Shown here piece after piece: positions 1 to 8,045 of a DNA stretch of 58,366 nucleotides. The translations under genes and the position numbers were made by a program. Source of the DNA: an uncultured delta proteobacterium (lineage in GTDB: Bacteria; Desulfobacterota; Syntrophia; Syntrophales; Smithellaceae); contig CAIVQG010000033.1 in NCBI GenBank assembly GCA_903907985.1, positions 1 through 58,366 on the forward strand, given 5' to 3'. The notes beneath the pieces were generated by a model, which saw only the letters and a program-made list of their open reading frames with translations, did not search any database and was not told the DNA's origin. Positions within the stretch are counted from its first letter, which is position 1; every line of letters starts with the position of its first letter.

Positions 1-71
1 GCAAGCGCGGTATCGTTTCCATGTGTATCGGCGGTGGTATGGGTGCTGCAGCTATTTTTGAGATGCTGTAG
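1..71 (+). CDS. Thiolase (acetyl-CoA acetyltransferase), C-terminal end only
   Basis: The window opens inside a reading frame that starts at base 3 and stops with TAG at 69-71. The 22 visible residues contain SMCIGGGMGAAAIFE, the C-terminal cysteine and glycine-rich loop typical of thiolases (the Cys that acts as acid/base in Claisen condensation or cleavage). Thiolases cleave 3-ketoacyl-CoA or condense two acetyl-CoA. Only the tail is visible, so chain-length preference cannot be judged. A strong hairpin terminator follows, so the gene ends its transcription unit. It is a conventional thiolase tail, in contrast with the cysteine-poor thiolase-like protein at 11535-12719. Confidence 0.85.
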   Translation, partial: KRGIVSMCIGGGMGAAAIFEML

Positions 72-107
72 AAAATGATATAGTAATTCAAAGCATGATT
101 ATTACAG

Positions 108-148
108 AGTTGGCGGCGCTTTTTGAATAGAGCGCTGCCAACTTTTTT
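108..148 (+). terminator. Rho-independent terminator after the thiolase gene
   Basis: A 13-bp stem (108-120 with 131-143, a single G-T pair) encloses a 10-nt loop and runs into six T residues at 143-148. It ends the thiolase transcript. The A-poor other side is weaker, but the hairpin also lies at the very end of the opposing small gene (stop at 147-149), so it may serve both strands. Confidence 0.85.
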
Positions 149-398
149 AACTATTATCAATATTTACAAAATCAGGAAGATGAACGATAAATACCTCGTC
201 CTTAATTTTTTGCAGATACATTCTTCCCTCTCGGGTAATGTGAATAATACCCTTTAAGTTTAAGGCAACACTTTTCCCGCCGGCCAGATGATGCTCGCAG
301 ACTCTTTTTAAGAGCGGAATGGACTCATCATCGAGTATGCCGTCCACCTCAATGGTAGTGATGTATTTCTGTTGATCAGCTTCTTTGATGTAAATCAT
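147..398 (-). CDS. Small STAS-like protein of unknown function
   Basis: An 83-residue protein if started at the ATG at 396-398; a TTG at 438-440 would add 14 residues. The pattern of a short beta strand (ITTIEVDG), a helix (DESIPLLKRVCEHH), a strand (KSVALNLKGI) and a following helix (REGRMYLQKI) resembles the STAS fold of anti-sigma-factor antagonists. The usual phosphorylatable serine after the second strand is not evident: the equivalent stretch reads IIHITREG. Stand-alone STAS proteins usually work with an anti-sigma kinase, but none is nearby. The gene is convergent with the thiolase and isolated. Function unknown; the family call is tentative. Confidence 0.5.
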   Translation of the reverse strand: MIYIKEADQQKYITTIEVDGILDDESIPLLKRVCEHHLAGGKSVALNLKGIIHITREGRMYLQKIKDEVFIVHLPDFVNIDNS

Positions 399-440
399 GG
401 GAACAGCTTCTTTCGGGTAAATATACTTCTTCGACAACAA

Positions 441-660
441 TAGGCAATTCCTGTGCCGGACAAATTTATTATTTCATAAGTTTGCCCAAGCGCTGTGCGC
501 TACGCCTCTTTTGAGAGTTGAGAACCAGCGCTGAATTGTTCCTACTATTGACAATTTAAGACAATTCAAATCAGAACAAACCGGTAGTAATAAAATATCG
601 AAAATGGTATAAATAAGAATCTGGTTGTATTTTGTCCTAGTGAGAAGGAAAATATAAAAA
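441..660. other. Non-coding upstream region, no gene recognised
   Basis: About 220 bases of AT-rich sequence before the enhancer of the first catabolic operon. One weak inverted repeat (GAATTGT ... ACAATTC, around 534-577) is visible. An opposite-strand frame across 474-713 encodes a low-complexity, unrecognisable peptide that would overlap the enhancer; I do not regard it as a gene. Confidence 0.5.
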
Positions 661-699
661 AGCACAATATGTGGATTATTTTGAACAACATATGGTGCA
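661..699 (+). promoter_or_regulatory. Putative enhancer (UAS) of catabolic operon 1
   Basis: Two 16-bp half-sites face each other: AGCACAATATGTGGAT at 661-676, and at 684-699 the reverse complement of TGCACCATATGTTGTT, with a 7-bp spacer. The same arrangement with closely similar half-sites lies at 7860-7899 upstream of the other -24/-12 promoter. Activators of sigma-54 RNA polymerase bind such dyads 70-200 bp upstream of the promoter. Here the dyad ends 86 bp before the -24 element. The likely binder is the activator encoded at 28690-31869, which is an inference. Confidence 0.65.
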
Positions 700-785
700 A
701 TAAAATGGCACAAGATACGGTAGATGCTAAGTGCTCTAACGATTATCCATCTAATATTTCAGACTTTATAAATTTAAATAGGTTG

Positions 786-802
786 TGGCATCTGTCTTGC
801 AA
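786..802 (+). promoter_or_regulatory. Sigma-54 (-24/-12) promoter of catabolic operon 1
   Basis: TGGCAT at 786-791 and TTGCAA at 797-802 put the invariant GG and GC dinucleotides exactly 10 bp apart, matching the sigma-54 consensus TGGCAC-N5-TTGCW at nearly every position. The expected start of transcription is about 12 bp after the GC, near 812, giving a leader of roughly 70 nt before the livF start at 882. A dyad enhancer lies upstream at 661-699. Confidence 0.8.
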
Positions 803-881
803 TTCGAGATGTTGTTATTCGTTCTAATTGTGCTTTACTAGGGTTGTATTTGTTTCAACACAACGGTGTTAGGAGCTGTCA

Positions 882-1676
882 ATGCTGAAAGTTACAAATC
901 TCGAAACGACCTATAATGATATTATCCTGTCGCTCAAGGGGATTTCCCTTGAAGTTCCACCTGCTAAAATCGTTGCTCTGCTCGGGGCCAACGGTTCCGG
1001 CAAAACTACCACACTCAATACAATTTCCGGTATCCGCAAGACGATTGATCTAGCTGTCGAAGACGGCGTAATCGAATTCGAAGGTCAGGTCATCAATGAA
1101 AAAGAGCCTTATCGTATCGTTTCCATGGGCATCTCCCAGGTTCCTGAGGGAAGGCGGATTTTTGCCGAACTGACCGTTGAGGAAAATATCATGATTGGTT
1201 CCTATGTCCTGGCCGATCGCAAGAAATTTCCCCTCAGTCTGGAGACGGTCTTTGGCTACTTCCCCATACTGAAAGAACGCCGCCGTCAGCTGGCCGGTTA
1301 CCTCAGTGGCGGGGAGCAGCAGATGCTGGCTATTGCCCGGGCTCTCATCGCCGATCCCCGGCTTATTATGCTGGACGAACCGTCCCTCGGGATTGCGCCT
1401 CTGGTCGTAAAAGAAATATTCGAAATTGTCAGTACCATCAATAAGGAAAGAGGTGTGGCCATTTTGTTGGTGGAGCAGAACGCCAATGTTGCCTTATCGA
1501 TCGCCCATTATGGTTACATTCTGGAGAACGGCAGAATCGTGATGGAAGGATCAAGCGAAGTATTGCGTGAAAACAAGGATATCAAGGAGTTTTACCTTGG
1601 TCTGACGGATGTGGGCACCAAGAAAAGTTTCCGGGACGTTAAACATTACAAAAGAAGGAAAAGATGGCTGTCATGA
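882..1676 (+). CDS. livF: ABC transporter ATP-binding protein, LivF type
   Basis: One of two ATPases driving a Liv/HAAT-family importer at the cytoplasmic membrane. The 264-residue protein has Walker A GANGSGKT at residues 35-42, the signature LSGGEQQ from about residue 141 and Walker B LIMLDEPS from about 161, followed by the LivF-type EQN switch region. An AGGAG ribosome site precedes the ATG. It is the first gene of the operon and overlaps livG by 13 bp. Compared with classical LivF (about 235 aa) it carries a basic C-terminal tail ending in YKRRKRWLS; the second LivF of the window ends similarly. Because an acyl-CoA ligase sits in the same operon, the cargo is more likely an organic acid than an amino acid (inference). 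Confidence 0.9.
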   Translation: MLKVTNLETTYNDIILSLKGISLEVPPAKIVALLGANGSGKTTTLNTISGIRKTIDLAVEDGVIEFEGQVINEKEPYRIVSMGISQVPEGRRIFAELTVEENIMIGSYVLADRKKFPLSLETVFGYFPILKERRRQLAGYLSGGEQQMLAIARALIADPRLIMLDEPSLGIAPLVVKEIFEIVSTINKERGVAILLVEQNANVALSIAHYGYILENGRIVMEGSSEVLRENKDIKEFYLGLTDVGTKKSFRDVKHYKRRKRWLS

Positions 1677-2452
1677 ATCAGGACAAATCGCTTCAACTGG
1701 AGATAAAAGATCTTTCCATGAGCTTCGGTGGAATTAAGGCCATTCGGAATGTTTCCATCAGTGTGCAGGCAGGGGAAATCTATTCGATCATCGGGCCGAA
1801 CGGAGCCGGCAAGACAACCATCTTTAATTGTATCAGCGGTATCTACAAGGCCCAACAGGGCAGCATTCGGTTTGAAGATCGGGAGTTGCTCGGAGTAAAG
1901 CCGGACCGGATTGCGCAAATGGGTGTGGCTAGAGCTTTTCAGAACATTGCCCTTTTCAAAGGAATGACGGTTCTGGATAATCTGATGTCCGCACGGGTCC
2001 ATCTCATGAAATACGGACTTTTAGGGGCGGCCCTATACCTTGGCGCCTGCCAGCGTGAGGAGGTTCAAAACCGCGATGCCGTGGAGGATGTAATTGAGTT
2101 TCTGGATTTGCAGTCTGTGCGGAAGTCACCCGTAAGTAGTCTGTCTTATGGTCTCCAGAAACGGGTGGAACTGGCGCGTGCCCTGGCCATGAAACCGAAG
2201 ATCCTGCTGGTTGACGAGCCTGTCAGCGGAATGAATCTGGAAGAGCGGGAAGATATGGCAAGGTACATAATCGATATCAATGAAGAAATGGAAATAACGG
2301 TTGTGCTGATCGAACACGACATGGGGCTGGTCATGGACCTGTCCGATCGGGTTACTGTGCTTAATTTCGGCACCAAAATCGCTGAAGGCACACCTGGAGA
2401 AGTAAGTTCGAATCCGGAGGTGGTCAAGGCCTACTTGGGAGACGAACAATGA
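1664..2452 (+). CDS. livG: ABC transporter ATP-binding protein, LivG type
   Basis: Second ATPase of the importer, 262 residues. Walker A GPNGAGKT lies near residues 44-51, the signature LSYGLQKRVE near 160 and Walker B LLVDEPVSG near 181. The LivG-type H-loop is IEHDM. The start overlaps the end of livF, which indicates translational coupling; AAGGAAAAG precedes the ATG at 1664, and a second ATG lies at 1673. The signature reads LQKRVE where many LivG proteins have QQRRLE, a feature shared with the second LivG at 21396, so the two systems belong to one subfamily. Confidence 0.9.
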   Translation: MAVMNQDKSLQLEIKDLSMSFGGIKAIRNVSISVQAGEIYSIIGPNGAGKTTIFNCISGIYKAQQGSIRFEDRELLGVKPDRIAQMGVARAFQNIALFKGMTVLDNLMSARVHLMKYGLLGAALYLGACQREEVQNRDAVEDVIEFLDLQSVRKSPVSSLSYGLQKRVELARALAMKPKILLVDEPVSGMNLEEREDMARYIIDINEEMEITVVLIEHDMGLVMDLSDRVTVLNFGTKIAEGTPGEVSSNPEVVKAYLGDEQ

Positions 2453-2501
2453 GGGCCAAGCGTTTATTAACGATGATCAGCAGGCGGGGGGAGCAACATT
2501 C

Positions 2502-4313
2502 ATGGAGAGGGTAAATACGACATTACCGAAGCTTCTGCTGGAAAAAGTGGAGCTTTATCAAGACCGGGTTGCCATGCGCGAAAAGTTCAAAGGCATCTGG
2601 CAGGAAATCTCTTGGAATATGTACTTGGGAAAGGTCCGTGAATTCTGTCTGGGTTTGGTGGATCTGGGCATGAAAAAAGGAGACCAGGCCTCGATTTTGG
2701 GCGAGAACTGTCCGGAATGGCTTTTTGCCGACTTGGGAATCCAGAGCCTGGGGGGAGTGGCGGTCGGTATTTATCCCACAAATTCGGCGGAACAGGTGAA
2801 ATATATTCTCGAGCACTCCGAATCGAGATTTGTTGTTGTCAAGGATCAGGAACAGGCGGATAAGGTTCTGGCTGTTAAGGAAGAATTGCCGCAGCTCAAA
2901 AAGATCATAGTTATCGATATAAAAGGATTGCGTCACTACAATGAACCCCTGATCATTAGTTATAAGGATGTAGAAGCTTTAGGCAGGGAAGTCCTCCGGA
3001 AAGACCCGGCGGCTTTTACCCGTCTTGTTGCGCAGGGCCAGACGGAAGATGTGGCTTTTATAGTCTATACGTCGGGAACAACGGGACATCCCAAAGGTGC
3101 CATGCTTTCACATCGTAATGTCATTCACCAGGCTGTATCTGCGCTGCAGCCGGTATTGCAGTTTACTGATCGTGATACACTGGTCTCCTATTTACCGCTG
3201 TGCCACATCCTCGAGAGAAGCCTTACCATGAGCATGCCGCTGGTGTTCGGCTATACGGTAAGTTTTGCCGAATCGATCGATACGGTTCAGCAGAACATCC
3301 AAGAGATTCGCCCCTCGTTTTTTGCCGCCGTTCCGCGCATTTTGGAAAAACTTCACTCCGGCGTATTAATCAAGATGGAAGACACGACCCGTTTTAAGAA
3401 ATTCATGTATAACTTCTGGCAGCCCGTTGGCCTGCGGGTATCAAGCTACCGAATGAATAACGAGAAGGTTCCGCTGCAATGGCTTTTGTTATATGCGTTG
3501 GGGTATCTCTGGAGTTTTCGATCCGTCCGCGATAAGATCGGGATGATCAACTGCCGGTGTCTCATGAGCGGCGGTGCGCCGATTGCCCCGGAGGTCCTGA
3601 CATTTTTCCGCTCGCTGGGTGTGCGGACCGTGGAGATGTATGGAGCTACGGAAACGTCCGGAACGATTTCCGGTCCCCATAAGAAAATCAAACATGGATC
3701 TGTGGGAGAGCCTTGCCAAGGGCTGGAATTCAAACTGGCTGATGATGGGGAAATTCAGGTTAAGGGAGATTCCATCTTTGTCGGTTATTACCGCGACCCC
3801 GAAGCCACATGTGAGGTCGTGCGTGACGGCTGGTATTGTACGGGTGATGTGGGCCAACTCGATGAGGACAATCACCTTTACATCGTTGATCGTAAGAAGG
3901 ATATCATTATCACTTCCGGAGGGAAGAATATCTCACCGTCGGAAATTGAAAACAAGCTTAAATGCAGCATGTATATAAAAGAGGCGATTGCCATTGGTGA
4001 CCGCCGAAAGTATATAAGCGCGCTCATTCAGATCGACTACGAAAACGTGGGGAACTGGGCGCAGAAGAACAAAATTGCCTATACGACCTATCGGAGTCTG
4101 GCGGAAAACCCGAAGGTTAAGGAACTGATTAAGCAGGAGATTGACGTGGCGAATGAAGGCCTGGCCAATGTGGAAAGCGTCAAGAAGTTCAAGATTCTAG
4201 AGAAAGAACTCGACCAGGACGACGAGGAGTTGACCGCCACACAGAAAGTGAAACGCAAAACAATAGAGAAGGTGTTTGCGAAGGAAATTGCGGAAATGTA
4301 CGGCGGCCGCTGA
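2502..4313 (+). CDS. AMP-forming acyl-CoA synthetase (long-chain FadD15-like), transporter-linked
   Basis: Activates a carboxylic acid to its CoA thioester with ATP via an acyl-adenylate. The 603-residue protein shows the adenylate-forming motifs in order: P-loop YTSGTTGHPKG at about 189-199, YGATETSG near 380, YCTGDVG, the hinge DRKKDIIITSGGKN ending near 476, and the C-terminal KVKRKTI lysine region. GGGGGAG precedes the ATG. It lies between the ATPase and permease genes of a Liv-type importer, so it probably captures the imported acid as it enters the cell (vectorial acylation, inferred). The exact substrate (fatty, alicyclic or aryl-alkyl acid) cannot be read from the sequence. Confidence 0.88.
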   Translation: MERVNTTLPKLLLEKVELYQDRVAMREKFKGIWQEISWNMYLGKVREFCLGLVDLGMKKGDQASILGENCPEWLFADLGIQSLGGVAVGIYPTNSAEQVKYILEHSESRFVVVKDQEQADKVLAVKEELPQLKKIIVIDIKGLRHYNEPLIISYKDVEALGREVLRKDPAAFTRLVAQGQTEDVAFIVYTSGTTGHPKGAMLSHRNVIHQAVSALQPVLQFTDRDTLVSYLPLCHILERSLTMSMPLVFGYTVSFAESIDTVQQNIQEIRPSFFAAVPRILEKLHSGVLIKMEDTTRFKKFMYNFWQPVGLRVSSYRMNNEKVPLQWLLLYALGYLWSFRSVRDKIGMINCRCLMSGGAPIAPEVLTFFRSLGVRTVEMYGATETSGTISGPHKKIKHGSVGEPCQGLEFKLADDGEIQVKGDSIFVGYYRDPEATCEVVRDGWYCTGDVGQLDEDNHLYIVDRKKDIIITSGGKNISPSEIENKLKCSMYIKEAIAIGDRRKYISALIQIDYENVGNWAQKNKIAYTTYRSLAENPKVKELIKQEIDVANEGLANVESVKKFKILEKELDQDDEELTATQKVKRKTIEKVFAKEIAEMYGGR

Positions 4314-4354
4314 GAGTCCAGCCGGGAGGAAAATTCAGAGAGGGTATTGCAATA

Positions 4355-5254
4355 ATGGAAAAGATTATCGAGATTCTGTTTAACGGTTTGTCCATGGGGG
4401 CGATTTACGCCCTGATGGCCCTGGGTTTTGTTCTCATCTTTAAATCGACTGGCGTGATTAACTTTGCCCAGGGGGAGTTAGCCATGGTCGGTGCCTTTAT
4501 TTGTTACAGCTTTGCCACCATGATGAACGTTCCATATATTTATGCCTTCTTTATCGCTCTGATCGGCGGCCTGATTCTGGGTGCGGTTGTTTACCAGGTC
4601 TTCTTTAGGACCATGGTGGGTGAACCACTTTTTTCCACGATTATGGTCACCGTCGGCCTCGCAAGCATCCTCACGTGTCTCGCGGGACTTATCTGGGGGC
4701 ACGATGTTTACTCGCTCAATTCCCCTTTTACAGACAAGGTTATTCACCTGGATAAGATTACTTTTGCCCAGGGTTCGATCTCCACTATTATTGTGTCCAT
4801 TGTTCTGTTTGTCATTGTCATTCTGTTTTTTAACCGCTCTCTGCTGGGAATCTCCATGCGGGGTTCCGCGGAAGACCCGGATACAGCGGGACTCATGGGC
4901 ATCAACGTGAAGAAAATTCATATGGTGGCCTGGGCGTTGGGAGGGCTGGTGGCGGCTGTGGCCGGTATGTTCCTCGCGGAGCAAAGCTTCGTCCGGCTGG
5001 CGATGAGCAATGTGGGGCTCAAGGCCATGGCGGCGGCGATTCTCGGAGGAATGGAAAGCATCAGCGGGGCTATTGTGGGCGGCATCATTATTGGCGTTGT
5101 CGAGGGGTTGGCGGCGAATTATTTGAGTGGCATGTCGCTGGGTAATTTCCATATGGGTGATATCAAGGACGTGGCCGCCTTTGTGATTATGATCATCGTT
5201 CTGATGATCCGGCCGCACGGCATTTTCGGCAAGGAAAAAGTGGAAAGGGTGTAA
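4355..5254 (+). CDS. livH: Branched-chain/organic-acid ABC permease, LivH type
   Basis: Membrane permease of 299 residues with about eight hydrophobic segments and the LivH hallmarks GLSMGAIYALMALG near the N-terminus and INFAQGELAMVG. The loop toward the ATPases contains the conserved MGINVKK segment. It forms the translocation pore with LivM (next gene, 8-bp gap). The ribosome site is weak (AGAGGG, about 14 nt upstream of ATG 4355), suggesting translation coupled to the ligase upstream. Operon 1 has the order F-G-ligase-H-M-binding protein. Confidence 0.9.
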   Translation: MEKIIEILFNGLSMGAIYALMALGFVLIFKSTGVINFAQGELAMVGAFICYSFATMMNVPYIYAFFIALIGGLILGAVVYQVFFRTMVGEPLFSTIMVTVGLASILTCLAGLIWGHDVYSLNSPFTDKVIHLDKITFAQGSISTIIVSIVLFVIVILFFNRSLLGISMRGSAEDPDTAGLMGINVKKIHMVAWALGGLVAAVAGMFLAEQSFVRLAMSNVGLKAMAAAILGGMESISGAIVGGIIIGVVEGLAANYLSGMSLGNFHMGDIKDVAAFVIMIIVLMIRPHGIFGKEKVERV

Positions 5255-5262
5255 AAACGTTT

Positions 5263-6297
5263 ATGGCGAATTTTAAAGTCAATTACCGGGAAGATACGGC
5301 GCTTTTCCAGAACCTATGGGTCAAGTCATGGTTGGTTATCTTTATCGTGACGATGCTGGTGCTCCCTTTTCTGCTGTCCCGCTATCAGTTGAGTATTCTC
5401 GACGAGATGGGGATTGCCGTGATCGGCGCTTTGGGACTCAATCTCCTGATCGGTTATACAGGGCAGATTTCGTTGGGGCACGGGGCCTTCGTGGCCATCG
5501 GGGCCTACACGTCGGGTCTGCTGGCGGGAACGCTGGGAGTACCCTTTATAATTTCGCTGCCTCTTTCCGGCATGACCGCAGCCTTGCTGAGCTTGATCGT
5601 GGGCGTTCCTTCTCTGCGGCTGAAAGGACTGTATCTGGCCCTCGGTACATTGGCCTTTGGTTTTATTATAGAGTATATCCTGTTTCATTGGGATCTTACC
5701 AGGGGAGATACAGGCATGGCCGTTCCCAAGATCGGAACGGAAGGATTTTTTATTGAAACGGAACGGCAGTTCTTTTACCTGATCATGTTTTTTGCGGCCG
5801 TTGCCACACTTGTGGCGAAGAACCTCGCCCGGACGAAAATTGGCCGTTCTTTTGTAGCCATCCGCGATCGCGATATAGCGGCGGAGGCCATGGGGATTTC
5901 ACTTAGCAAATATAAAATAATGGCTTTTGCCGTTGCCGCCTTCTATGCCGGCGTGGCGGGAAGCCTGATGGCATATTACCAGAAATGGATCGTGCCCGGT
6001 AACTTTGATATTACCTTGTCTATCGCCTATATTGCCATGATCGTTCTCGGAGGCATGGGAACTGTTCTGGGTTCAATCCTGGGTGCCATTCTGATCACCG
6101 GCATTCCCCACGCGATCGTTTACCTGACCGACGCACTTCGCGGTACATATCCCAATCTCAGCAACTTGATCGTGGATTTAAAACTTGGCATCTTCGGTCT
6201 GGTCATTGTCCTGACGCTCCTGCTCGAACCACAGGGTCTTGTTGGCATCTATCGACGCATCAAGGTTTACTGGAAGACCTGGCCCTTTAAGTATTAA
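5263..6297 (+). CDS. livM: Branched-chain/organic-acid ABC permease, LivM type
   Basis: Second permease, 344 residues and very hydrophobic, with the LivM markers GLNLLIGYTGQISLGHGAF and AIRDRDIAAEAMGI (the coupling-helix region). The N-terminal 25 residues are polar and cytoplasmic. The protein ends with a short conserved tail YWKTWPFKY; the LivM of set 2 ends YRNWPFR. This tail is not needed for the pore and may be a docking element (inference). No strong ribosome site is seen, as expected for a gene 8 bp after its neighbour. Confidence 0.9.
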   Translation: MANFKVNYREDTALFQNLWVKSWLVIFIVTMLVLPFLLSRYQLSILDEMGIAVIGALGLNLLIGYTGQISLGHGAFVAIGAYTSGLLAGTLGVPFIISLPLSGMTAALLSLIVGVPSLRLKGLYLALGTLAFGFIIEYILFHWDLTRGDTGMAVPKIGTEGFFIETERQFFYLIMFFAAVATLVAKNLARTKIGRSFVAIRDRDIAAEAMGISLSKYKIMAFAVAAFYAGVAGSLMAYYQKWIVPGNFDITLSIAYIAMIVLGGMGTVLGSILGAILITGIPHAIVYLTDALRGTYPNLSNLIVDLKLGIFGLVIVLTLLLEPQGLVGIYRRIKVYWKTWPFKY

Positions 6298-6460
6298 GTG
6301 GATTGCGCAGCTTCCCCTTGCTGATCCAGGGAATCGGGAACGGATTAGCAATAAAGGGAGGAATATTTTTATTATTAGGATTGAAAAAGGGCTGTTGATC
6401 AACGCGGGAGGATCGATGGCAAAGTGTTGTTGACCACATTATGACCAGAGGAGGAAAGAG

Positions 6461-7672
6461 ATGAGAAACAAATTGTGGGGATGGAGCGTGTTGTTGGCGG
6501 TTGTCCTGTGTCTGTCGGTGAACAGCGTCTGGGCAGCAACCGTGCGCGGCGTTACGGATAAGGAAATCAAAATAGCCTGTCTTGTCGATCTCTCGGGGCC
6601 GGGGAAATACGGCGGTCCGCCGATAGCCGATGCGTTTCGGGATTATGTGGCATGGGTAAATGATACGGGAGGAATTAACGGCAGAAAAATCGATCTGATT
6701 GTCGAAGACAACGGTATCCTGCCCACCACGACGATGAATGCGGCCAAGAAAGTGATCCTGAAAGATGAGGTCCTGGCCATCGCCTTCAACCTGGGTAGTG
6801 CCGGTTCCAGCGCCATAGTGCCTCTGTGTGCCGAGAACAAGGTCGTCCTCATGCCCCACGGGGCCAACAAGGGATTCTATCATCCCGGCAATAAATGGGT
6901 TTTTGTGCCTCATACTGTTCAGTTCAGTATGGCTTCCCGTGCGGTTGAGTATATTCTGAGTAAAAATAGCAAGGCGCGGATCGGAGTCATCTATCAGGAC
7001 GATGATTTCGGCAAGGAAGGCCTGGAGGGAGCCGGCGCAGCAGCCACGTTCATGAAGACCAAACTGGTGGCACAGGCTCCTTACAAAACCGGTACAATCG
7101 ATTTCACACCGCATATGAATACGATGAAGGAAGCCAACGTGGACGCCATCGTGCTTTGGACTTACCTGCCCCAGTCAGCAGCGATCATTAAACAGAAGGT
7201 CAAGATGGCCTGGGATGTTCAGTTAATATCTAACAATACCACAGGCGTCCCGCCGCTTTTTGCCTTGACCGGTGAGGCGGCAGACGGTTATATGCTAGTC
7301 ACGCCTTACGCGCCGGTGCACACGGATCTGCCGGGGATTAAACGCATCAAGGATATCAACAAGAAATACGGCAATGCAGCCAAGACCTTGGAAAATCCAG
7401 CGTACCCGGACTATCTGTATCTGGCCGGTTGGGGTTACATTGAGGCCATGGTTCAGGGTCTTCGTAAGGCCGGTAAGGATTTGAATCCCGAAACCCTGGT
7501 GAAAGGACTGGAAAGCGTCCATAATTTTGATATGGGCGGCCTTTGTCCGAACATTACTTTTGGACCCAAGCAACATGTGAGCAGTTTCTCCAGCCTGATC
7601 CTTAAGGCGGACGGTAAAGCCAAGCGTTTTGTCATTGTCGATTCCATTAAGGCGCCTAAGACGCCGCAATAA
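6461..7672 (+). CDS. Periplasmic solute-binding protein of Liv-type ABC importer
   Basis: Type I periplasmic binding protein that delivers the ligand to the LivH/LivM pore. The 403 residues begin with a signal peptide (positive MRNK, hydrophobic core, cleavage after VWA near residue 25), followed by the family start VTDKEIKIACLVDLSGPG. Further marks are INGRKIDLIVEDN and the Asp/Gly-rich hinge IYQDDDFGKEG. AGGAGG precedes the ATG at 6461. It is the last gene of operon 1. The ligand cannot be assigned from sequence; linkage to acyl-CoA ligase and beta-oxidation genes suggests a carboxylate. Confidence 0.88.
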   Translation: MRNKLWGWSVLLAVVLCLSVNSVWAATVRGVTDKEIKIACLVDLSGPGKYGGPPIADAFRDYVAWVNDTGGINGRKIDLIVEDNGILPTTTMNAAKKVILKDEVLAIAFNLGSAGSSAIVPLCAENKVVLMPHGANKGFYHPGNKWVFVPHTVQFSMASRAVEYILSKNSKARIGVIYQDDDFGKEGLEGAGAAATFMKTKLVAQAPYKTGTIDFTPHMNTMKEANVDAIVLWTYLPQSAAIIKQKVKMAWDVQLISNNTTGVPPLFALTGEAADGYMLVTPYAPVHTDLPGIKRIKDINKKYGNAAKTLENPAYPDYLYLAGWGYIEAMVQGLRKAGKDLNPETLVKGLESVHNFDMGGLCPNITFGPKQHVSSFSSLILKADGKAKRFVIVDSIKAPKTPQ

Positions 7673-7859
7673 TAGCCGGATGGATTTTCCGTCTGACCGG
7701 GGATTGAGATTTATTAATGTCAGGGGGCAGGTAGGATCAGCCTCCTGACATTAACCGTTTGTCGGAAGTTGAATTGCGAACACGGGGAGGGCTTTTTGCC
7801 GTGCTCCTTGGAGGGAAAGCAAAGGGTTTGATCTGCCGGAGTGCTAAAAGGGGTGTGTC
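7673..7859. repeat. Intergenic stretch with an 11-bp perfect inverted repeat
   Basis: TTAATGTCAGG at 7714-7724 pairs perfectly with CCTGACATTAA at 7744-7754 across a 19-nt loop. It starts 42 nt after the binding-protein stop. No T-run follows, so it is not a classical terminator. It could be an mRNA 3'-end stabiliser or an operator. The rest of the stretch, to the enhancer at 7860, holds nothing I recognise. Confidence 0.6.
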
Positions 7860-7899
7860 TGCGCAATATATGGGTGGCCACAAAACCGTATGTTGTGCA
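7860..7899 (+). promoter_or_regulatory. Putative enhancer (UAS) of catabolic operon 2
   Basis: Half-sites TGCGCAATATATGGGT at 7860-7875 and, on the other strand, TGCACAACATACGGTT at 7884-7899, separated by 8 bp. They agree with each other at 12 of 16 positions and closely with the two half-sites at 661-699. The dyad ends 72 bp before the -24 element at 7972. This is the expected position for a sigma-54 activator site. Confidence 0.7.
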
Positions 7900-7971
7900 A
7901 GCTTAGATGTTTTCGGGGAGACTTCCAGGTCAAGCCTTTGAAATAAAAAGCACTTAATGTAATCAGATGGT

Positions 7972-7987
7972 TGGCATTTATCTTGCA
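7972..7987 (+). promoter_or_regulatory. Sigma-54 (-24/-12) promoter of catabolic operon 2
   Basis: TGGCAT at 7972-7977 and TTGCA at 7983-7987 place GG and GC exactly 10 bp apart. The core is nearly identical to the promoter at 786 (both TGGCAT ... CTTGCA). The predicted start is near 7998, about 48 nt before the GTG start of the first gene of the beta-oxidation operon. Confidence 0.82.
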
Positions 7988-8045
7988 GTAAGTGCTGTCT
8001 GTTCGTATTGTCTGGCAATAAATATTCGGAAAAGGAGAATAAATC

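Noticed and set aside
474-713. Opposite-strand reading frame of 79 codons
   Set aside because: No ribosome site or recognisable protein pattern, and it overlaps the enhancer of operon 1.
1646-2449. Long antisense frames across livG and many other genes
   Set aside because: They mirror the codon bias of the real genes on the other strand and show no family motifs.
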